From positions 1 to 21,542 of the IMG/VR virus record IMGVR_UViG_3300007760_000104: 21,542 nucleotides of DNA; one strand, 5' to 3'. Position 1 is the first letter of the stretch, and every line of letters begins with the position of its first letter. Under the pieces are notes generated by a model. That model had not been told where the DNA came from and did no database searches. It was given only the letters and a program-made list of their open reading frames with translations. This DNA comes from a virus. This document shows positions 1 to 6,369 of the stretch, in pieces. The translations under genes and the position numbers were made by a program.

Positions 1-521
1 TCATCAGTTTTCATCCCCGCTTCTACATCGAGAACCGGGAGTAGGTCTCCGGAAGAACACCCTGCCTTGTCAAGTTGAAGGAGGAAGTTGTTTGCTTCTT
101 TCTCCCAGTCCTTTGGGTCTCCAGCATAAGTGTCTGGTCTGCCAAAGTGATACGCCCCCACCAAAAAGCCCTCTTTGCGAGCATCATCAAACTTTCTTTG
201 ATAGCCGGGGTTGCGGTGAGTTGTACCTTCTGTTATTTTTATCCAAGCTGTAGAGCAGCCTGCCGCTTTCATCTTCTTGAAGTCAACTTTGCCGTTCCAG
301 CTAGAAAGGTCTGTTGCAGCAGTAACGTTAATGTCTAAAGAGGTCAGCGTGCGCTTTCCTGCCAGCCCGTCTACCGTTAAGCCCTGAGCTTCTTGATAGT
401 CCTTGACCGACTGCTCCGTCTTCGGTCCAAAGGTCCCATCAGCACCAATTTTTAATGCCTTTTGAAGCCTTTTAACCTCCTGACCTTCATCTCCAGTCTT
501 TAAAGTATATTTTAATTCCAT
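1..521 (-). CDS. GH25 lysozyme (endolysin) with N-terminal peptidoglycan-binding domain, 3' end cut off
   Basis: Reading leftward from an ATG at 521, 173 codons are open to the window edge, so the C-terminus is missing. Residues 5-62 form a peptidoglycan-binding type 1 repeat (GDEGQEVKRLQKAL, DGTFGPKT, GLTVDGLAGKRT). From residue 67 the sequence matches glycoside hydrolase family 25 lysozymes: TDLSSWNG with Asp71, then WIKITEGT, GAYHFGRP and VLDVEAG with Glu167. Asp71 and the Asp-x-Glu of DVE are the family's catalytic acidic residues. The predicted role is cleavage of the N-acetylmuramic acid to N-acetylglucosamine bond at lysis. No signal peptide is visible, so export would need a holin. 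The start follows an AGGAG located inside the end of the glutaredoxin gene, one base separating stop and ATG, which implies translational coupling. Identification is confident; the missing part lies left of the window. Confidence 0.93.
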   Translation of the reverse strand, partial: MELKYTLKTGDEGQEVKRLQKALKIGADGTFGPKTEQSVKDYQEAQGLTVDGLAGKRTLTSLDINVTAATDLSSWNGKVDFKKMKAAGCSTAWIKITEGTTHRNPGYQRKFDDARKEGFLVGAYHFGRPDTYAGDPKDWEKEANNFLLQLDKAGCSSGDLLPVLDVEAGMKTD

Positions 522-522
522 T

Positions 523-747
523 TTATTCTCCTGTTAAGTCAGAAAAACCTCCAACGAAAGTTTCCTCTGAGTTGTTCACCTCCACAATGAGCGGCACTGT
601 CGGCCAATCATAATGTTCTTTTATTTTATTTAAATTTTCATCTTTTGTTTGTATCGCTACGAACGTTTCTTCTTCGTCGTTTAGGTGCTGGAGAGCCAAT
701 TCACAAAAAGGGCACTCTGGCTTGACGAATAATCTGTAATATCTCAT
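523..747 (-). CDS. Glutaredoxin-like thiol oxidoreductase
   Basis: This 74-residue protein is about the size of a minimal glutaredoxin. It starts RLFVKPECPFCELA, a beta strand followed by the CxxC active site (Cys12 and Cys15, CPFC) at the head of a helix. WPTVPLIVE near residue 48 gives the cis-proline (TVP) loop, and FVGGFSDL supplies the Gly-Gly turn that binds glutathione in the family. It probably reduces disulfides using glutathione or a thioredoxin reductase. The phage also encodes a class II ribonucleotide reductase at 17585-19987, which needs an external dithiol reductant; glutaredoxin could serve, but this is inference. The start has AGGA eight bases upstream, formed by the end of the preceding gene, and the stop lies one base before the lysozyme ATG. 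The three genes appear co-translated. Confidence 0.85.
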   Translation of the reverse strand: MRYYRLFVKPECPFCELALQHLNDEEETFVAIQTKDENLNKIKEHYDWPTVPLIVEVNNSEETFVGGFSDLTGE

Positions 748-750
748 TTT

Positions 751-1062
751 TCATCCTGTTAATATTTTTTTATTTTTATTTATTGTGTCTGAAATTATCT
801 TTGGAGAACCTACGACGGCGATATCGATGCCGAACTGACCTCTTTGTAAATTTAGACGTGTAAAGTTTTGGCGACTATCTAAGTCTTTTGGGAACAACTG
901 CTTTGACTCTGTAAATTGTTGTTCTAGGAAGGTATCTTCTCTCATACAAACAATGTGTTCGGGGTTAACAAACACCTCTGATAGAAAGTATTTCTTTTCT
1001 TTCTCGTTTGTAAACTTCTTAGAATCTGAGTCTTGTTTTACCTCGACAAGTTTAATTAACAT
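751..1062 (-). CDS. Small phage protein of unknown function
   Basis: This 103-residue protein is not recognised with confidence. I chose the ATG at 1062 (MLIKLVEVKQ) rather than an upstream ATG at 1107 because GGAGG sits seven bases before it and the longer form would lie inside the preceding gene. The start overlaps the previous stop by 11 bases. The middle (EVFVNPEHIVCMRED) has a strand-loop-strand look reminiscent of small FlbD-type proteins, but the match is too short to name. The rest is polar and charged, with no membrane segment and a single cysteine. It is followed after three bases by the glutaredoxin, so it belongs to the left-end cluster read from the promoter near 1609-1637. Confidence 0.75.
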   Translation of the reverse strand: MLIKLVEVKQDSDSKKFTNEKEKKYFLSEVFVNPEHIVCMREDTFLEQQFTESKQLFPKDLDSRQNFTRLNLQRGQFGIDIAVVGSPKIISDTINKNKKILTG

Positions 1063-1285
1063 TTGAAACCTCCGCAACGTCGCGTCGATGAACGCTCCAC
1101 TGTTCACCCTCGTGAAGAATTCTTAAAAAGTGTTCACTGCTCTCATCCCAACCTAAGCACAGGGCGTGGGTGGGCTCGGCAGTTTCTTTGCTCCGAAGGA
1201 TACCTTTTCCTATCCCAGTATCAAATAAAATTACATTCGATGGAATATAAATAAGTTTACCCTTCTTCAACAGTGCCTCCGTCAT
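1052..1285 (-). CDS. Small phage protein of unknown function, start uncertain
   Basis: The open frame encodes about 77 residues from the ATG at 1285, or 72 from a TTG at 1270. The TTG has GGAGG five to six bases upstream, the ATG has no clear ribosome-binding site, and the conserved-looking part begins KKGKLIYIPSNVILF, so the TTG start is a real alternative. The sequence resembles a small beta-rich SH3-like barrel (KLIYIPSNVILFD, HALCLGWDESS, GEQWSVHRRDV), a shape common in small phage proteins, but no family is recognised. The gene overlaps the end of the preceding coiled-coil gene and the start of the next one, as expected for a compact translationally coupled series. Confidence 0.65.
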   Translation of the reverse strand: MTEALLKKGKLIYIPSNVILFDTGIGKGILRSKETAEPTHALCLGWDESSEHFLRILHEGEQWSVHRRDVAEVSNVN

Positions 1286-1592
1286 CTGGTTGAGGTTCGG
1301 CTGGTGGTGCGACTTCTTGAACCTGCTGTGCTGCAATTTCCACTAAAGCTTTGTGATAGCCCTCTAAAATTCCCGCAGAATCCTGAAGTTTTGAGTCTAC
1401 TTCTACCAGTTCTTTGCGAAGTGATTCAATCTTTTGTAACGCAGTTGTTGTGTCTTTTTCTTCGAGACACTCAACGGCCTCGTCGTATAAGAATTGTATT
1501 TTGTTTTGCTTCTTTCTTAGTTCTTGAATGAACTTGGTGACCTCGTTGGGTATTTTTTCAAAATCCAACGTGTATGAAATGCTTACTCTCAT
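1257..1592 (-). CDS. Coiled-coil protein of unknown function
   Basis: From the ATG at 1592 (MRVSISYTLDFEKIP) this encodes 111 residues. A GGAGG five bases upstream supports that start, but an in-frame ATG at 1604 (MEEN) lies where the transcript of the promoter at 1609-1637 is expected to begin, so a leaderless 115-residue form is also possible. Residues 16-88 are almost entirely helical and charged with heptad spacing (FIQELRKKQNKIQFL, IESLRKELVEVDSKL), predicting a coiled coil. The C-terminus is proline, aspartate and glutamate rich (EVAPPAEPQPDDGG). There is no enzyme motif or membrane segment. It is the first gene of the left-end transcription unit leading to glutaredoxin and lysozyme. 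Confidence 0.8.
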   Translation of the reverse strand: MRVSISYTLDFEKIPNEVTKFIQELRKKQNKIQFLYDEAVECLEEKDTTTALQKIESLRKELVEVDSKLQDSAGILEGYHKALVEIAAQQVQEVAPPAEPQPDDGGTVEEG

Positions 1593-1608
1593 ATTTTCCT
1601 CCATACAT

Positions 1609-1637
1609 ATAATATACTATTATATACAATAAGTCAA
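1609..1637 (-). promoter_or_regulatory. Sigma70-type promoter, TTGACT-N17-TATTAT
   Basis: On the minus strand the -35 box TTGACT occupies 1637-1632 and the -10 box TATTAT occupies 1614-1609, with a 17-base spacer. The predicted start near 1602-1604 falls on the first ATG of the gene (1604) or on its Shine-Dalgarno GGAGG (1598-1602), so the leader is nearly absent. It is placed to drive the coiled-coil gene, two small unknowns, glutaredoxin and lysozyme. Confidence 0.75.
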
Positions 1638-1656
1638 GAGTTTTTTAATTAAAAAT

Positions 1657-1926
1657 TTAAATAAAGAGTTTCGACCACATCGCGGCGCTTGCCAATCCAA
1701 TGACAGACGCGATAATCATCCAGATAAGTCGTGAGGAAGTAGCCTTCCAAGATTCAAGCTCGCGAATTCGGGCATAAATGCCTGCATCTGGATGATATAC
1801 CGCTTTTTTAATCTCGGAAATATCATCTGCCATCTCATCTTGGCGCTCTTTGACTGCTTCAATGCCGTCCATAAGTCTATCGAACCTCCCGTTTAACTCA
1901 ACAAGGGCTTGTGCTTGATCGTCCAT
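1657..1926 (-). CDS. Small membrane protein with coiled coil and C-terminal membrane helix; holin-like candidate
   Basis: This 89-residue protein has an N-terminal amphipathic coiled coil (residues 1-45, for example FDRLMDGIEAVKERQ and ISEIKKAVYHPDAG), a short linker (YARIRELESWK) and a single hydrophobic helix at residues 66-86 (LIWMIIASVIGLASAAMW) ending in KLFI. The layout resembles XhlA-type haemolysin/holin accessory proteins and some type III holins, and the GH25 lysozyme lies about 1.1 kb downstream in the same direction. The family match is by architecture only, so it could instead be a spanin or an unrelated membrane anchor. AGGAAGG lies 12 bases before the ATG, a long spacing. It follows groEL by 44 bases and probably shares its transcript. 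Confidence 0.8.
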   Translation of the reverse strand: MDDQAQALVELNGRFDRLMDGIEAVKERQDEMADDISEIKKAVYHPDAGIYARIRELESWKATSSRLIWMIIASVIGLASAAMWSKLFI

Positions 1927-1970
1927 AATGTTAATAAACCTTCCTGTTGATAAGTAGTTTCTTCTTTCGC

Positions 1971-3539
1971 TTAAGAGGCGATCACACAGTGATTTGTTGT
2001 AATTAAGGTCGAAGCTGCTGATGCTGCATTCTCCAGCGCGCAGCGTGTAACTTTCGTTGGGTCAATAATTCCAGCATCTTTCAAGTTAACAATCTTGCGA
2101 CTAACAAAGTTGTAACCTTCGCCGTCTTCTTGCTCCTCAACCAGCTTAACGATCAGGTCAGGTGATTCACCGGCATTAATTGCCATTTGGCGCAGCGGCT
2201 CTTTCGCTGCCAGCTTGACTATTTCTACTCCAAACTCTTGTTCTTCTGTGTCTGTGTCGACTTCTAAGTCTTTCACCGCTCTAAGTAGTGCAGTGCCGCC
2301 ACCAGCCACAACTCCCTCTTCCTGAGCTGACTTAACTGCGGAAAGGGCGTCTTCAATGCGATGCTTCTTCTCAATCATTTCAACCTCGGTTGCTGCGCCA
2401 ACCCTGATGATGGCGATGCCACTGGCAAGTCTTGTTATTCTTTCTTGAATCTTTTCACACTCATACAGAGCTTCTGTCTGCGAGAGTTCTGCCTTCAGGC
2501 TCTCAATCTTCTTTTCAATCTCGTTGTAATCTCCGCGACCATCCACAATTGTAGTAAAGTTTTTTAATACTTCAATCTTCTTGGCCGTTCCTAAGTCCTG
2601 AAGCTTTACCTCGGCGAGTTTGACTCCGGACTCTCTGGAGATGAACTTTGCACCTACCGAGATTGCAAGGTCTTTCAAAATGTTTCTTCTTTCCTCGCCG
2701 TATCGAGGAGCCTTAACCGCAGTAACACGGAGAGTACCTCTTGTTGTGTTCATAATCAAAGCGGCCAGTGCTTGGCCCTCAACATTCTCGGCAACAATAA
2801 CAAACGGGCGGCTCTCTCTCGCGACCACCTCAAGTACCGGCATTAACTCCTCGACCGTCTCAATCTTTGAGTCCGTCACCAGAATTAAAGGGTTTTCATA
2901 ATTAACCAGCCCGTTGCGTTCGTCAGTGATAAATGCATTTGCTAAGTAGCCGGAATCAAAGCGGAATCCCTCAACCACGTCCAAGCTCGTATCAACTGAG
3001 CGCGCTTCTTCAATAGTTATGGCCCCGTCTTTGCCTGCAAGATCAACCGCTGTTGATATTAGCCTTCCAATTGTCTCGTCTCCGTTCGCAGAGATTGTGG
3101 CAACGTGAGCGATGTCTTCCTCTGACATTACAGGAGAGGACAACTCTTCTAAAGCTCGGACAACGCGAATTGTTGCTTTGTCGATGCCCCTCTTTAGCTC
3201 AATCGGAGAGGCTCCTGCTGCCAAATACTTCTGAGCGTGTTCAACAATAGCTCTGGCGAGCACTGTGGTTGTGGTTGTTCCATCTCCGGCAGTGTTGTTT
3301 GTTTGTGATGCTGCCTGTTTAAGAATCTGTACGCCAGCGTTCTCGAACGAGTCTTCTGTTTCAATGAAGTTCGAAACAGTTACGCCGTCTTTTGTAACGA
3401 TTGGATTCTTGCCCTTTTGATGAAGAATGACGTTTCGACCTCTCGGGCCAAGAGTGCTTGCGACATTATCTGCCAGCAAGTTAACGCCAGTTAATATTGA
3501 TTTTTGAAGTTCTGTTCCAGATTGATATTCTCGTGTCAA
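1971..3539 (-). CDS. groEL: GroEL-type chaperonin (HSP60)
   Basis: The 522-residue product aligns along its whole length with bacterial GroEL. It has the nucleotide loop GPRGRNVIL (31-39), DGVTVSN at 51-57 and AGDGTTTTTVLA (84-95) with the Asp equivalent to E. coli Asp87. It also has the apical AENVEGQALAALIMN, APRYGEERRNIL, and GAATEVEMIEKK followed by RIEDALSAVKSA with the ATPase aspartate equivalent to Asp398. The ATPase therefore appears intact. The C-terminus stops at HCVIAS and lacks the usual Gly-Gly-Met tail. In the family, 14-mer double rings fold substrates inside a chamber capped by GroES; a GroES-like partner is encoded at 16959-17240. The start is a TTG at 3539 with AGAGGTG six bases upstream. 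An extended -10 promoter lies immediately upstream. Phage chaperonins are known, for example in Pseudomonas phage EL, but are uncommon. Confidence 0.97.
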   Translation of the reverse strand: MTREYQSGTELQKSILTGVNLLADNVASTLGPRGRNVILHQKGKNPIVTKDGVTVSNFIETEDSFENAGVQILKQAASQTNNTAGDGTTTTTVLARAIVEHAQKYLAAGASPIELKRGIDKATIRVVRALEELSSPVMSEEDIAHVATISANGDETIGRLISTAVDLAGKDGAITIEEARSVDTSLDVVEGFRFDSGYLANAFITDERNGLVNYENPLILVTDSKIETVEELMPVLEVVARESRPFVIVAENVEGQALAALIMNTTRGTLRVTAVKAPRYGEERRNILKDLAISVGAKFISRESGVKLAEVKLQDLGTAKKIEVLKNFTTIVDGRGDYNEIEKKIESLKAELSQTEALYECEKIQERITRLASGIAIIRVGAATEVEMIEKKHRIEDALSAVKSAQEEGVVAGGGTALLRAVKDLEVDTDTEEQEFGVEIVKLAAKEPLRQMAINAGESPDLIVKLVEEQEDGEGYNFVSRKIVNLKDAGIIDPTKVTRCALENAASAASTLITTNHCVIAS

Positions 3540-3558
3540 AGTTCACCTCTTTGCCTAT

Positions 3559-3567
3559 ATTATACCA
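3559..3567 (-). promoter_or_regulatory. Extended -10 promoter (TGGTATAAT) upstream of groEL
   Basis: TGG followed by a perfect TATAAT lies on the minus strand, with TATAAT at 3564-3559. The best -35 at 17-base spacing is TTAAAA, four of six matches. The predicted transcript starts near 3552, leaving about 13 bases before the groEL TTG, just enough to hold AGAGGTG. The TG dinucleotide overlaps the stop region of the preceding gene. Confidence 0.6.
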
Positions 3568-4530
3568 TCAATCAATGAGAGTTTTAATGTTATTTTGAAG
3601 ATTTGTTGCATCAGAGTGAGCTTGTTCGCCAGCCTGTTTGTTATCTTCTAAGAAATATTGGTTAATGTTGTTAGATAGGTTTTCTAACAATTCATAAATT
3701 GTAAACAGATTGTCGCCGAGCCTTTCAGTGTAGCGTTGAGCTATTGATTTTATTTGTTCCCGGCTGCCTAAATTAATTTCACCAATTTGATTTTCTTGAT
3801 AACTTCTGGCGGGGATTACGAACTGTGTTTTACTAGATGAAATGTCCAGTTCGTGGTAGTTTTCGGGAGTCACAACAATTTCATAAAAAGCTATATCTAA
3901 CTCTTTTTTCGACAGTTTAGAACCTACAACATATCTTATCTCGCCCCACTTCTCAAACGTGTTTTGCAGCAGTTTCCTACTACCTTTAAGCTCGCGACCC
4001 ACACCCAATAGTTTAAGGCTGATTGGCACGTCGTCTTTGTCTAAAATGTCCTCAATTGTCTTATTTCCCGCAGCAACTTCTTGTCTGCCGAACAGAAGTG
4101 CTGCCAGAAACGCTTCAAACAAGAAACCAGCAACATTTGCGTTGTAGTCAAACACAATGGCTGATAAAGTGTCCAAGAAAACTAAGTTTGCCAATATCTC
4201 GGCAATGTTCTGTTCGCTTACACAACGTTCGTCACAGTCAAGAATGAAGGACTCAATCTGGGCTATTTTTGCTTGGAGATCACCGCCGGGGGCGATATTT
4301 TTAAAGAATTTTTCAATGTTTGCTCTGTCCGTGCTCCCCGGAAGACCCCACTTCTCAGATAAGACTGGGCGGGGTATCGGGAGCTTTTTCGTTTCAGGTT
4401 GGGAAGTTATTTGCTCTTGTTCTTCGAAGACCAACATCTCGCTCTCGACCAGCTTGAGCAAACTCTCAAAAAGGAAACCTTTTTTTTCAGGTGGGAAGTA
4501 ATTTTCAACGAGTTGTTCTAAGTCTTTCAT
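3568..4530 (-). CDS. Phage protein of unknown function, possible PD-(D/E)XK nuclease-like core
   Basis: This 320-residue protein is not assigned to a named family. It has a charged N-terminal helical part, then WGLPGSTDRANIEKFF (61-76). A central block follows: NVAGFLFEAFLAALLFG (132-148), a short linker, IEDILDKDDVPISLKLLG (159-176) and ELKGSRKLL. A helix with Glu139, an acidic Asp161 and a strand with Ser-Leu-Lys (171-173) are the order expected of a PD-(D/E)XK nuclease core, and the following KGS resembles what such phage proteins carry. This is pattern inference without a profile search. The C-terminus is helical and rich in Gln and Asn. It is encoded one base after a small acidic protein and just upstream of groEL. 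Confidence 0.85.
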   Translation of the reverse strand: MKDLEQLVENYFPPEKKGFLFESLLKLVESEMLVFEEQEQITSQPETKKLPIPRPVLSEKWGLPGSTDRANIEKFFKNIAPGGDLQAKIAQIESFILDCDERCVSEQNIAEILANLVFLDTLSAIVFDYNANVAGFLFEAFLAALLFGRQEVAAGNKTIEDILDKDDVPISLKLLGVGRELKGSRKLLQNTFEKWGEIRYVVGSKLSKKELDIAFYEIVVTPENYHELDISSSKTQFVIPARSYQENQIGEINLGSREQIKSIAQRYTERLGDNLFTIYELLENLSNNINQYFLEDNKQAGEQAHSDATNLQNNIKTLID

Positions 4531-4531
4531 T

Positions 4532-4858
4532 TTATTTGCGATAGGGGTCTTCGTTCTTGTCCAACAGTTCTTCTAAGAAGTCGTGCAATTCTTCGAACAG
4601 GTCGGTCTCTCCGCTGGATAAAACCTCGTCGGTCCAAGCTTCAATATTCGCGACCATTCCATCATATCTGGTGTCATCGTCCATTTGGCCGCCCGAATAG
4701 GGCTCAGGCTCCATAGAGCCTCTGCGCATATCGCTTGACATTGCTTGTGCGTCTCCAAGGCGCTTCTCGCCTTGAAGGTCTCCGAAGAAGCCTTCTTTAA
4801 GAGCCTTTACCAACTCTTCTTTAATAACTTGGTTAAGTCTTGATTTTGTTAATTTCAT
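4532..4858 (-). CDS. Small acidic phage protein with lysine-rich N-terminal helix
   Basis: The 108-residue product begins MKLTKSRLNQVIKEEL, an amphipathic basic helix that I associate from memory with many large aquatic phages (not checked by search). The remainder is acidic and low in hydrophobics: GDLQGEKRLG, MEPEPYSGGQMDDDTRYDG and a C-terminal helix DLFEELHDFLEELLDKNE. The composition suggests a structural or scaffold-associated protein, but no function can be assigned. The ATG at 4858 has AAGGGA about ten bases upstream. The stop is followed by one base and then the ATG of the nuclease-like gene. A 13-base motif at 4876-4888 precedes it and is also found before the acidic gene at 6370-6936. 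Confidence 0.75.
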   Translation of the reverse strand: MKLTKSRLNQVIKEELVKALKEGFFGDLQGEKRLGDAQAMSSDMRRGSMEPEPYSGGQMDDDTRYDGMVANIEAWTDEVLSSGETDLFEELHDFLEELLDKNEDPYRK

Positions 4859-4875
4859 TTATACAATTCCCTTCA

Positions 4876-4888
4876 AGTATAAATAGTT
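4876..4888 (-). promoter_or_regulatory. Candidate phage promoter motif, copy 1 (AACTATTTATACT)
   Basis: Read on the minus strand this is AACTATTTATACT, in the short gap between clpP and the small acidic gene, 17 bases before its ATG. A near-identical copy with one extra T lies at 6969-6982. No matching sigma70 -35 is present at normal spacing, although TATACT could serve as a -10. Confidence 0.35.
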
Positions 4889-4892
4889 ACAA

Positions 4893-5582
4893 TTATACAA
4901 TAATGTCCGCAATTCCTAATTCTACGGCCTCTTTTGCACTGATATATGCATTTACTTTTCTATCGAGAAGTTTGTTTAAATATTTCTTTGTCATGTTTGT
5001 TTCCTCAACCAAAGCGTCGATATGACAATTCTGAAGCCACCTTATCTCTTCCATTTCGTTTTCAAGGTTGTGAATGGCTCCGTGATGACCTCCAATGACA
5101 CTGTGCATCATCACTCGGCAGTTCTTCCCAATCCTTCGGGCACCTTTTGTTCCAGAGGCCAAAAGAAGAACACCGGCAGACATGACCTTTCCCATTCCAA
5201 GAGTGTGAACTGGGCATTCATCTCTCACCATTCTGATTGTGTCATATATAGAGAACATGTCGGCAGCCGAACCGCCCCAAGTTGAGATAACAAGATCAAT
5301 TGGTTTGTACTCAACCATTAGCTGAGACTCTGGGTCTTTGGGGTCTTCTAGAAACTCTCTCCTACCAAGCTCGTTGAGCGCGATAAGAGCCATACACGAC
5401 TCTTCTGCCTTTTCTTCATCTATTGTCCCGTAGATACTCACCAAACGGATTTTTCCGGCGCCGTCTGGCTTTGGAGCGGAGTCAAGAATCAGCAAAGAGG
5501 CGAGTTCTTCTGCCACTTCCTGTGCCTCTTCTGGTTTACTCTTCTTTGCGGGCTTCTTTGTGGGCTTCTTTTTTTCCGTCAT
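4893..5582 (-). CDS. clpP: ClpP-type serine protease
   Basis: The 229-residue protein keeps the ClpP catalytic layout. STWGGSAADMFSIYDTI (100-116) is the oxyanion glycine strand, GKVMSAGVLLLASG carries nucleophile Ser135, CRVMMHSV carries His160, and LLDRKVNAYISAKEAVELG supplies Asp207 as the likely third residue before the conserved SAKEA helix. It differs from cellular ClpP in a Lys/Pro-rich N-terminal extension (residues 1-17), an insertion around 73-93 before the glycine strand, and extra residues between Asp207 and SAKEA. ClpP forms tetradecameric barrels fed by AAA+ unfoldases; none is seen here, so it may use a host unfoldase or act in capsid or regulatory processing (inference). The ATG at 5582 has GAGGAAG eight bases upstream and lies 47 bases inside the preceding gene. 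Confidence 0.92.
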   Translation of the reverse strand: MTEKKKPTKKPAKKSKPEEAQEVAEELASLLILDSAPKPDGAGKIRLVSIYGTIDEEKAEESCMALIALNELGRREFLEDPKDPESQLMVEYKPIDLVISTWGGSAADMFSIYDTIRMVRDECPVHTLGMGKVMSAGVLLLASGTKGARRIGKNCRVMMHSVIGGHHGAIHNLENEMEEIRWLQNCHIDALVEETNMTKKYLNKLLDRKVNAYISAKEAVELGIADIIV

Positions 5583-5898
5583 TTAAACTTCCTCTTCGGT
5601 TTGTATTGTATCCGCTACCGACACATATTTTATGAGTTCTGTCGCTGAGTTTGATGCAAATTTTACCTTCGTGCCAGCACAAGTCAAGTTCGTCCTCTAT
5701 ATAGCTCCTTAGAGCACTAACATAGGCGTTCTTCTCTTCTCTCGATAGGTTTCCTTTTTTATCGTTCGCAATAATCCACCGCATTGCAGAATTTGTAAAA
5801 AATGCGTCTTTTGCAAAGACAACATTCTCTTGCGTCAGGATTTGATTTTCCCTGTATAGCCAATCTAAAAAAGATTTCTTATTGTAATCGTTTAACAT
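5536..5898 (-). CDS. Phage protein of unknown function
   Basis: From the ATG at 5898 this encodes 120 residues starting MLNDYNKKSFLDWLYREN. I prefer this start because an upstream in-frame TTG at 5943 would lie inside the preceding gene; no strong ribosome-binding site is visible, so the start is uncertain. The protein is soluble and mixed, with a helical middle (REEKNAYVSALRSYIEDELD), two cysteines in LCWHEGKICIKL and a basic, disordered C-terminus (GKKEAHKEARKEE) that runs through the clpP ribosome-binding site and overlaps clpP by 47 bases. No family is recognised. The overlap suggests its translation is coupled to clpP. Confidence 0.7.
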   Translation of the reverse strand: MLNDYNKKSFLDWLYRENQILTQENVVFAKDAFFTNSAMRWIIANDKKGNLSREEKNAYVSALRSYIEDELDLCWHEGKICIKLSDRTHKICVGSGYNTNRRGSLNDGKKEAHKEARKEE

Positions 5899-5908
5899 AC
5901 TAAAGTAA

Positions 5909-6292
5909 TTAGACCTTTTCTCCACCTTTCTTATAAGAAGCATCCAAATATTTCATCATTGCTTGCCAATCCTCCAGAGACATCGAGCGAACAAGGTGCG
6001 GTGGTAGCGACCCATTTATTCTTGCAATTGCTGTCTGTTTCCACGCACTAAATATTTCATCGTCCACAAGTCTCATTGCCTTGATTTGTTCAACAGGTCT
6101 CTCGGCCTCTTTCATTGCTGAATATTTAATCTCATTGATGAACGCTATGCTCTCCACTGCTGTTCCCAAATAAACCAGTGCCTCTGCTTGAACGGTTCGA
6201 AAGAACACGACAGAAGTACCAACATTTAATAGTTTGGAGAAAAAAGAATATAAAAGAACACCTGAAAAGAACCAAATTGCTTCATACCACAT
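5909..6292 (-). CDS. Membrane-anchored phage protein of unknown function
   Basis: The 127-residue protein starts at an ATG at 6292 (MWYEAIWFFSGVLLYSFF). GGAGGTG lies 10-12 bases upstream; an earlier TTG-initiated reading would not begin with the membrane helix and lies before the ribosome site. Residues 4-22 form one hydrophobic helix, so it is probably anchored with a short outside N-terminus. The rest is a long helical cytoplasmic part (VYLGTAVESIAFINEIKY, VEQIKAMRLVDDEIFSAWK) ending SLEDWQAMMKYLDASY. No enzyme motif is visible. It is the first gene after the strong promoter at 6330-6358 and is followed by an unknown and clpP. Confidence 0.78.
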   Translation of the reverse strand: MWYEAIWFFSGVLLYSFFSKLLNVGTSVVFFRTVQAEALVYLGTAVESIAFINEIKYSAMKEAERPVEQIKAMRLVDDEIFSAWKQTAIARINGSLPPHLVRSMSLEDWQAMMKYLDASYKKGGEKV

Positions 6293-6329
6293 AATTTTTA
6301 TACACCTCCACACCTTAATATACAACTAC

Positions 6330-6358
6330 ATTATATCATAAGAGTGGAGTTTTTTCAA
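6330..6358 (-). promoter_or_regulatory. Sigma70-type promoter with extended -10, TTGAAA-N17-TATAAT
   Basis: The -35 TTGAAA is at 6358-6353 and a perfect TATAAT is at 6335-6330 on the minus strand, with a 17-base spacer ending in TGA so that an extended -10 (TGATATAAT) is also present. The predicted start near 6323 gives a leader of about 30 bases before the ATG at 6292. It drives the membrane protein, an unknown and clpP. Confidence 0.82.
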
Positions 6359-6369
6359 GTAGAAATGTT

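Noticed and set aside
1063-1107. Longer start for the unknown gene ending at 751
   Set aside because: The ATG at 1062 has a correctly spaced GGAGG, while the extension lies inside the previous gene.
2361-3250. Several plus-strand frames opposite groEL
   Set aside because: They lie wholly within the strongly recognised groEL coding region and show no domain or ribosome site.
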